This document shows, piece after piece, positions 56,123 through 64,000 of a DNA stretch of 64,000 nt. The position numbers and the translations under genes are program-made. The stretch comes from Labia minor (taxonomy: Eukaryota; Arthropoda; Insecta; Dermaptera; Spongiphoridae), in contig OY720346.1 in the NCBI GenBank assembly GCA_963082975.1, positions 35,739,787-35,803,786 of the forward strand, read 5' to 3'. The notes under the pieces were generated by a model that was given only the letters and a program-made list of their open reading frames with translations, was not told where the DNA came from and did no database searches. Numbering within the stretch: the first letter of the stretch is position 1; every line of letters starts with the position of its first letter.

Positions 56123-59100
56123 TAAATTATTAATTTTCACCAATATAACATGTAATAGAAATTGAAAAGGTTTTTTTTATATATATTTTTAATAAAATTA
56201 TTTATTTTAATTTTTAAGAAAAACATGGATTGGTCTTTTCAATGTAATGTAAATAATTATTTATTAAAAATTATATAATTAGGTGAAAGAAATTCACTCT
56301 ATAATTTAATTTATAAAATATTTAAAATTATCAAAAAATTTTGAAATATTAATTATCATACTATCAAATGTACATACATATTTGATTTAAGGAATTTTCA
56401 AAATCCTTTTAAAGTTTATGCTTATAAAATTTTTATACCGATATTTTTGACGGGATCTTCAATTCACATCAATAAAATCTTCAATACTTCAACAAATTGG
56501 ATTAAACAAAAAATTCATTAACAATAAATAAATAATCTGTAAAAGAAATGAAAAAGAAAAAATATAGAGAGCATATTTTATAAGAATTATAATATGAAAA
56601 AACAAAAATAATTTTATTTAAGAAATTTATTTATTTTACATTCTTCTCGATTTTTTTCTTAAGAAATTAAAATTATTACTATACAATAAAAATACAAAAT
56701 TAAAATAATAATATGTAAATATCCCATTGATCAATTTATGAGAATGAACACATTTATTGATTATATATAATTATTATGTGTGATATCCTATATAAAATAA
56801 ATTATTTTTTTAAATAAAAAGTTGTTTCAATTTATATATATATATGCATATATAGATTAAAATAAAATATTGCACTAAATATAATAAGGAGTATTGAGAG
56901 ATGTGATTTCAAAAGAATCCGGCCACCATATTTTTTTTATTTTAGTGATAACTATTTTTTTATCCATTGAAGAATTGAGAGAGATAAGAGATAAGGAAGG
57001 AATGATAGGAGTCATTCATGGTGTGTTTGGAGGGGGGAGGGTTGAGAGGGAGACCACCCTCTTTCGTTTCATTGGATTGCGTGACAATCTGTCTTTCTAT
57101 GGGCTGGCATGTTTAAACCACACTTCGATAATATACCCATTTGCTTTTCAATCGGTCTGGTTTAAGTATTTATTAAAAGATTTCAATCTGAATATAGATA
57201 CCATCATAAAAAAAATGTCAAATAATAAAAATTCGTAGTCAATGTTTGTTTTGATTTATCTACAAGATATTTTAAATAGACTCTATACAAATCATTAAAT
57301 TAGTTAAAATGAAGTATTTTTTTTTAAATATAATACTCACAATATTTGTTTTACTTTTTATCTTTTTTATAATCGAATCTTTTTTCAATCATGAAAATAT
57401 AATAAAATTGAACAAATTAACTAACTTGTGCTGAAAATAAATGATTAATCTAAAACTAAAAGAAACTATATTCATTAAATAATATTTATATTAACATCAT
57501 AATTTTAATTAGAATTTATTATCTTTATCTTTATTTAAAACTTTTGTAAATTAAAAATAATAAAACAATTTTAGTCTCTGTATTAAAAACTCATTTTTTT
57601 ATTCAAATCTATAAGATGAATAGTATAAAATGAAAATTATATGTGATTAAACATTGAACTAAAATAATAAACGATATATATCCGAGAAGAAAAATGTTTG
57701 TTCACCTGTCGATCAATTCTTGTCTTTTAGAATTCACTTTTAAATAGTTTCAATCTTTTCAATCATTTGTATAAAAAGATCAAAAATTTATTATTATTTA
57801 AAATACATTTATTCTAAATATAAGCATATATCAAAAAATAATTGTGCTTTAGAAATACATATTTAGTGTGAGGAAGGATTTTTTATAATATATATATATA
57901 TATTTAAAGAAGTCTTATTTAAGAAGTATATTATATTTAAATAGGAGAGGTTCTACAAGATGGTGATGGTATATAAACTCCTATAAGACTGGTTTTATTG
58001 GTATTTAAAGATTCATTAGGCGCTATCTTGTTATTATTCATGTATTAGAAGAATAAATTATATTAAATTGTTATCTTCTCATGTTTGTTTTATTATATTA
58101 TTTTATTCTATGTATATATATATATATTTATATACAAAGGAACAGCGTGGAGGCCGGAGGAAATGTATTTTTGGATGAGCAATTCACCTAAACTAAATTC
58201 AACTTTTCTATCTATATATATATTAATATATACCGATATTTATATATGTATATATAAATATAAGGTGTAATTATGAATGATCCCAAAAATAATTATTTAA
58301 TAATAAAGTTTCCTGATAAATTTATAAAGGCATACAATTTTTGAGTAATATATTATAATATAAACTTAAATCTTTCAATAATCTTGATTTAAATAATTAC
58401 AGTTTATTCCAGTGGATTGAAGGAAGAGTGGGATTAAGATTGAAGTATTATTATACTGTATTAATTATAGGCATACATGTAAATTTTTTAATTAGTGACC
58501 AATCCAAAAATAAATTTGATGAGACTCCTATGAAATATTTCTTAAATCATTGTATGATATTTAAACAATCGTTTTAATCCATTATCACTTTATTGTTAAA
58601 AATTTAAATAAAACCTTTATAGAATATTTCAAATTCAAAATATCTATATACCTCAACATTTATGTCAACGAATCAAATTTGGATTGATTTAATAATAAAA
58701 AAATATTGAATAAGAGTGATACTTTTATTTTTGGATCATCACATATTATCATATATCATCATATTCCTATCGTATATATTTATACATACATATAAGTAGA
58801 TTTAATTTTTCAATTCATAATTTGTCATTTTTTAAAATATTTTTTATAAGCTTTTCTTTTATCAAAAAAAAAATAATTAATCATTAACCAATTATTATAA
58901 AAGCAGTAATAATAAGAGAGATTATATACTATATATAGACATATACTAGATATATAATATAAACTTCACAAATAAATAAACATTAATAATATAAATTCAT
59001 TAAAATATATAATATATATTATATATAAAAAAATTAATAAAATTCTCTGGTTAGTTTTTTTACGAATCTTAAATATATTTTTAATTCATTATATCTTAAT

Positions 59101-60396
59101 AATAATAATAATAATAATAATAATATTTTATCATATTATTTTAAATGAAAGACAAGAACCGATGAATTTTATTAAAATTTTATTAAAGTAATTTTTAAAA
59201 AATATAGAGAGCAAATAAAAGACTAATTTCAATCTTTTGAATATGTATTATAAATATATATTTATATTTCTAATTGGAAGGATAAAAAAAGTGAAGAAAT
59301 ATAAATCACCTAATAATTGTACTTTTCTAGATAGTCAATATTGGATAAATAATTGGAAAAGTTAAATGATTTCATACTGACAATTATATGACGTAGAGAT
59401 TTTTTAATTGCTCTAAATCAAAGAGTTCTTGTTTATGCATCTAAATAATATTTATAAATGATATCTGCTCTAAATCTTATTAATTTATTGATGGTTATTA
59501 AATTGTCGTGACATGTGATCTGATATTTTTAAAAATAATATATATATAAATATTAAAAATGGCACGCTAATATGAATAGATTAAATATTTATAAGTACTT
59601 TAATATATATATAAATATAAATATATAAATTAGAAAAATTATTTTAAGAGTATTTTTCTTTTGTAATAAAAAAAAAATTTTATCTTAATTTTTTTTTACT
59701 TCCCTAAAAATAAAATATTTTATTTAATTAGATTTTAGTAATAAATATAATCAAATAGAGATTTTGAAATAATTAAAAATAGTTCTAGTTCAAAAATATA
59801 TCAATCTATTTTATTTTTTTATAAAAAAAAGTATTATTACTTCTATTATATAGTTTAAATACTAGTTTATTATTTGAATTTTATCACCGATATTTTGTTT
59901 ATAAACAATCAAAATAATAATAATAATAATTTGAAAACAGATAAAAAATTGAAAGGATATTTTAGGAAATAATGTTATGAAAAAATTGATTTCATAAAAA
60001 TGTAAATTTAAATATAAAATTTATTTAAAATAAATGAATTAAGTATTTTTTCATGTTGTTTTAATAAAGTCATTTTTTTATGCAAAATAATTTATCTAAT
60101 TTGAGTGATCAGATCATATGTCACAAATAAAAATTAATTTGATGAGCAACTTTTCAATAATAAAATTTTTAAAAAATAAAAAAATCTAGAGCTTTATTAA
60201 TAATATTTATAAATAAATAATAGAAAAAAAACCCTTTTTAAAAAATAATAATAATAATGCCCAGGGATAAATATAATAATGTATAGCAAATATAAAAATA
60301 ATCAAAAAAATAATGAAAGATTAGGAAGAAAATAAAATGAAAAAAATTTTTTTAAGAAAAATAAAATATGATTGTAGACATTGTTGTTTGGTTCAT
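56123..60396. other. AT-rich intergenic region
   Basis: No convincing gene. It contains TA tracts (for example 57889-57902 and 58110-58132), an (AAT)n tract at 59098-59124, and a less AT-rich patch at 56885-57230 with a 114-codon frame of no recognisable content. The right end should contain the 3' UTR of vinculin. Confidence 0.55.
59098..59124. repeat. (AAT)9 microsatellite
   Basis: Nine uninterrupted AAT units. Confidence 0.9.
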
Positions 60397-60566
60397 TTAA
60401 TACCGATACCAGGGCTGTCGACGCACCCACAGGTAACGAACACCTGCGTCGGTGCGGATTTTGATGGATGCAGCTTCCGCTGCCCGCACCGTCTCCTTTA
60501 CTGATTGCATTAGATTCTGTGCGTTGCCAACGAGCATGTCTGTCGCTTCTTGATCCTCTTCCGAGG
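60397..60566 (-). CDS. Vinc: Vinculin, last coding exon
   Basis: Minus strand: acceptor TTATTTATGCAG, then 2 bases completing a codon, 55 codons and TAA at 60397-60399. The peptide ([20 protein letters not shown], then [19 protein letters not shown], ending VRRQPWYRY) is the highly conserved C terminus of vinculin: the last helix of the tail domain and its C-terminal arm. Vinculin links integrin and cadherin adhesion sites to actin, and the tail binds F-actin and PIP2. All other exons must lie to the right, beyond about 3.4 kb of intron. The terminal Arg-Tyr in place of the more usual Gln/Gln-Tyr is a small variation. Confidence 0.95.
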
Positions 60567-60974
60567 CTGCATAAATAATAACAGGCCACAAAAATATTAA
60601 TATAATAAATTTATAAAAAACATCTTTTTGAGATTGAACCTAATTTATTTTTTTGACAATAAGAGATAAATTTGTTTTTAAAATAAGATTAACATTTTTT
60701 CTAAAATAAGAAATTTTGTTTAAACAAGGTTCAACCCTTTCATATAAATTTAAAAATATACAATTCACACAAATATTCTAATCAGACAATATTAACAAAA
60801 TAATAAAAAAAATAATAATATAAATAACAATAAATGAGTAAAAACTCAAATCTGTGATTTGAAGTGGAAGGTTTAAGTTATAAAACTTAGAATATAATAA
60901 AAATAAATGTTGTAGTTGTAATTTACAAAATGAATATTTTTAAGTTAATTTTTATATTATTTAAATTAAGTAAT

Positions 60975-61321
60975 TGTTATGTATTTATTTGGTTTGCAGT
61001 GAGTGAATGGAATGAGGGGAGTTGGATCATATAGCATTCTGTTTCTGTTTATATTTATGTGACATGTAAATAAACAAATGAAAATATAGTTTTGCTTTTA
61101 AATGTTATAAGTGTATTTTATTTGCTATTTAAGTTTAAATACACAATACAAAGTGGCGACGAGGATAAAAACTCATATTAATACGAGGTTTAAAAAAAAA
61201 AAAAAAAACTATATTTTCATTTGTTTATTTACATGTCACATAAATATAAACGGAAACAGAATGCTATGATCCAACTCCCCTCATTCCATTCACTCACTTC
61301 AAACCACATAAATACATAACA
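60975..61321. mobile_element. Palindromic LTR-derived insertion with 5-bp target duplication
   Basis: The unit starts TGTTATGTATTTATTTGG and ends with its near-exact inverse AAATACATAACA; arms are about 117-121 bp (60975-61095 and 61205-61321). It is flanked by GTAAT on both sides (60970-60974 and 61322-61326). The left arm continues into a full LTR-like end (…ACAATACA) followed by TGGCGACGAGGATAA at 61154, a gypsy-type primer-binding site. A short stretch and a poly-A run of 16 precede the inverted arm. It lies in a vinculin intron. Confidence 0.78.
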
Positions 61322-62029
61322 GTAATATAAAAATCATTAATTTTATTGAAAATCATAAAGGATATTTCTCCTTTTCAGTTTCTAATTGTAAGATATAATT
61401 ATAATAGAAATTAGATCTGGCGGGGAAGGGTTTCCTTTTACAGGACCGCACTTATAGAAAAGCAACTTTGTCCTATTAACCATGCAAAACTCATGAATTT
61501 TTGTAATTGGAGAAAAAAGAATAAATGTATAAAAAGAAGATTAGATATATATATATTCATTGAGAAATAGAAAACATTATAATCATATATATGAAGAATA
61601 ATATATACAAAATAATACATAATAATTTTTCTCTCTATACATACTATATAAATTAGAGTTTAGAGAAATTGTCTTATTAATATTAATATATTATTATAAA
61701 TTGGGAGTATTTTAATGAATTGAATTGAAAAGTAAATAAATGTTTAAGTGCATAAAAATATAGTTTAAGAATAAGAAAAGAGAAGAATTTGTGAGTAAAA
61801 AATATCAAAGGAGATCTAGTAAATGAAAAAGAAAGAAAATCAGCCAAACAGTGCCTCTATGAATGCTAATCTCAATAAAAGAAAAAGTTTCGGCTTGAAT
61901 CAAATAATGACATATATAATATTAATATTATTATAAATATATATAATTTTGAATTATTCTACAAAAGTATCTGCACCTCCATTCCCATTCATTGAGTTTG
62001 CATATACATATCATAAGAACTGATGATGG

Positions 62030-62056
62030 CTTTATTTAATTCAAACCGAAACGTTT
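62030..62056 (+). other. Hammerhead-like core, copy 3
   Basis: CTGATGA, a short imperfect stem (GG-TTT with AAA-CC), then GAAACG. This copy has the best match to the two conserved hammerhead strands, but its stem II is weak and stems I and III are not defined. Confidence 0.3.
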
Positions 62057-62356
62057 TCTTATATTGAGATTAGAGGTTATCACGTTTAGCTTTTTTCCAT
62101 TCCATTTCATCTATCTATTCGATGGACAGCCATCCTTCCTCAGGTGTGTAAGGAAAGATCACACAAAAGCAGAGACCTAGCTAAACTCAGAAGTAGATCT
62201 CATCTTTTTAATAAGAATCTAACAATTACACGAAAAATAATGATTTAATAGATTACACATTGAAAAATAAGTCTGAATATATAAAAAATGAAATTGATAT
62301 GAAATAAAAAAAAAAGAAAAAGAAAATGAGAATGGCAAATGAGCACAGAACAGTAC

Positions 62357-62398
62357 CGCATTGAAATTCGCCGAGATCCGGTCGGAGGACCGCCAACA
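62357..62398 (-). CDS. Candidate 42-bp microexon upstream of the vinculin last exon
   Basis: Minus strand: a good branch region and CTTCATTCAG acceptor, a GC-richer 42-bp block, then GCG/GTACTG. In one frame it enters phase 1 and leaves phase 1, so it would join the vinculin last exon in frame. The peptide (LAVLRPDLGEFQC) is not part of any vinculin I know. It might be an alternative exon or chance. Confidence 0.2.
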
Positions 62399-62519
62399 CT
62401 GAATGAAGCCCAGTCAAGTCAAGGGAATCGGTTAGTGCAATGACAACACACACATCAGACAATCGATTATATATGAATGATTTAGTCAAAGTTGATAGGT
62501 TCAAATTTTTATAATTTAA

Positions 62520-63170
62520 TAAATAATTTTATTCTATGACAAAAGTAAAAAAATGTAAAATTTTACTAAAGTAAATAGACTTATCAACTTTTTTCATAAT
62601 CATGCTTATATATATATATTCATATTTTATATGTACAGAAGTTATTCAAACATACTTATGCATAGATATACTAATATTTACATTAAAATGAGTGAAGGGG
62701 AATATTAGTGATTATAACTAACTATTTCAAGTGTCTATTTTATTTAAAATAAATTATGATTCATGATAATGATATAAGAAATACTATTATTTAAAATAAT
62801 GAAATTTTGTAAGGGTAGAAGCAAAAAATTATTTTAGCGTTAAATGCTTAACAAAAATAGATTTATATGTATATATAATGTATATAATAAATACATTAGA
62901 AATTTTTTTTTCTTTTTCATCATTTTTGAAATAACGATTCTAAAATAATTTATTTATTAATACAGAAGGATTTTGAATTTCGAACTTGAAAGACGAACTT
63001 CCAAGTATAAGATAAAAATTATATAATTATATTTGTACAGTAATACAGCCTAGCGCACCATCTTTCTCAACAGCATTAAAATGTGCATAAACATTAAAAA
63101 AATTATTTTTAATATCATAAAAAAATAAAACTGTAAATTACATTTATATTTAAATATATACGTTACTTAG
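62520..63170. other. AT-rich sequence, probable vinculin intron
   Basis: No further vinculin exon or repeat was recognised. Confidence 0.45.
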
Positions 63171-63173
63171 CTT

Positions 63174-64000
63174 CAGGGCTTCGAACCGGAACTGAACCGA
63201 AAACCGAAAACCGAAAAAACCGGTATTTTTGTCGGAACGAAAACCGGAGCTGAACCGAAAAAATAATATCGGTTTATTTCGGTTCAGTACGTGTTCAATC
63301 CAGAGTTGCCACAAGAGGTGTTTTGGCAACACCCAAGCCCGAATTTTTTTCAATTAGTTATGCCTCGCACTGCATGGTGTCGCTAAAAACTTTGTTTCAA
63401 AAATTAGTGTCCTAGTCATACTCTCCCTTCGGTTGTGTTGGCGCAATACAGAATTTAATGTTTTCATCGTTTGTTTAATACTGATATTTTGATTTAATGA
63501 TAGTATTAATTTTTTAAATTATTTATTCCATTTGTTACAGGGTTATGTATTGATATAAAGAAAATGATTCATAAATATAAATAAAATTATTAAATAAATT
63601 TAAACAAATATTGAATACCTTTGACCAAGTACGAAGATTAGACAGTAAAAAACTTATTTTAGAATTTTGGGAGGAAAATAAAAATACATATCCTCATTTT
63701 AACAAAATTGCAATGGTGGTTTTAGGAGATACTGCAACACAAGTTAGTGTTGAAAGAGCTTTCTCTGGTTTAAAGTTTATTTTACGAGACAATAGAAATA
63801 GTTTAAATGAAAATATATTAGAAGATATTTTAATAATTAGAGGTATAATTTTCATCTTTTATAATTCTAGTTATAATTATAAGTAAATATATCCAAGAAT
63901 CCTGTATACTTTAACATTAAATATACGAATTTGTTTCGTTTGTTGAGTGTTTGAAAGTAGAAGGATGTAAAAAAATACTCATACTTATTTGTTTCGTTTA
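63174..64000 (+). mobile_element. hAT element, left part (runs off right edge)
   Basis: The left end CAGGGCTTCGAACCGG is of a type seen at hAT termini, followed by CCGAAAACCGAAAA-rich repeats. At 63611-63886 a frame encodes the C-terminal dimerisation region: TQVSVERAFSGLKFIL, then RNSLNENILEDILIIRG. The rest of the transposase is missing between the end and this frame, so it is an internally deleted copy. The right end is outside the window. Confidence 0.7.

Noticed and set aside
56894..57238. 114-codon plus-strand frame
   Set aside because: No motif, low-complexity GGRVERE-type content and no splice context; not supported as a gene.
58085..58270. Short frame with GTAWRPEEMYFWM
   Set aside because: Built largely on TA/TATA repeats, with only a small unusual core and no splice evidence.
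1..64000. CRISPR arrays, tRNA or rRNA genes
   Set aside because: The tetranucleotide tracts and repeated blocks are eukaryotic microsatellites and transposons. I found no tRNA cloverleaf or rRNA sequence by eye.

Overview
The window is nuclear DNA from an insect. It is very AT-rich and full of transposable elements, with spliced genes using standard GT/AG introns. Two chemosensory gene types typical of insects are present (gustatory receptors and an ionotropic receptor), as is the conserved last exon of vinculin. I cannot resolve the order or species from sequence alone, and I see no bacterial or organellar genes.

Layout. 1-5.2 kb: a long-open R1-type LINE ORF running off the left edge, two head-to-tail copies of a Helentron-like repeat (family A), and an old R1-like LINE. 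5.2-6.4 kb: a complete but internally decayed Tigger/pogo element. 6.5-10.1 kb: a gustatory receptor (Gr) pseudogene (exons 2-7, one in-frame TGA, exon 1 missing). 10.3-11.9 kb: Helitron debris with a large hairpin. 12.1-18.3 kb: an intact seven-exon Gr gene (385 codons by my splice model) whose introns hold Helentron-like, pogo-like and mariner insertions. 20.5 kb: a decayed first exon of a third Gr copy beside a hAT MITE. 22-25.4 kb: two candidate exons of an unidentified minus-strand gene and more Helentron-like repeats (families B and C). 26.2 kb: a short single-exon hypothetical gene. 27.3-32.3 kb: LINE fragments, a TA-flanked inverted-repeat element with an iterated motif, and another family B copy. 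33.3-38.2 kb: a ZMYM1-like hAT pseudogene split by an intact Buster-like hAT element. 39.5-56.1 kb: a complete nine-exon ionotropic receptor gene (641 codons) with a 9-kb intron that contains two related LINE copies, one of them split by a complete GC-rich Ty3/gypsy retrotransposon. 56.1-60.4 kb: AT-rich intergenic DNA. 60.4-60.6 kb: last exon of vinculin on the minus strand, with a palindromic LTR-derived insertion in its preceding intron. The right edge holds the start of a further hAT element.

Reading it together: the working host genes are the central Gr, the ionotropic receptor (both likely chemosensory membrane proteins) and vinculin (cell adhesion). Nearly everything else is mobile DNA, mostly in introns. 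Exon boundaries and phases were worked out by eye, and all internal phases agree for the Gr and the ionotropic receptor. Family names rest on recognised motifs, not on database searches.
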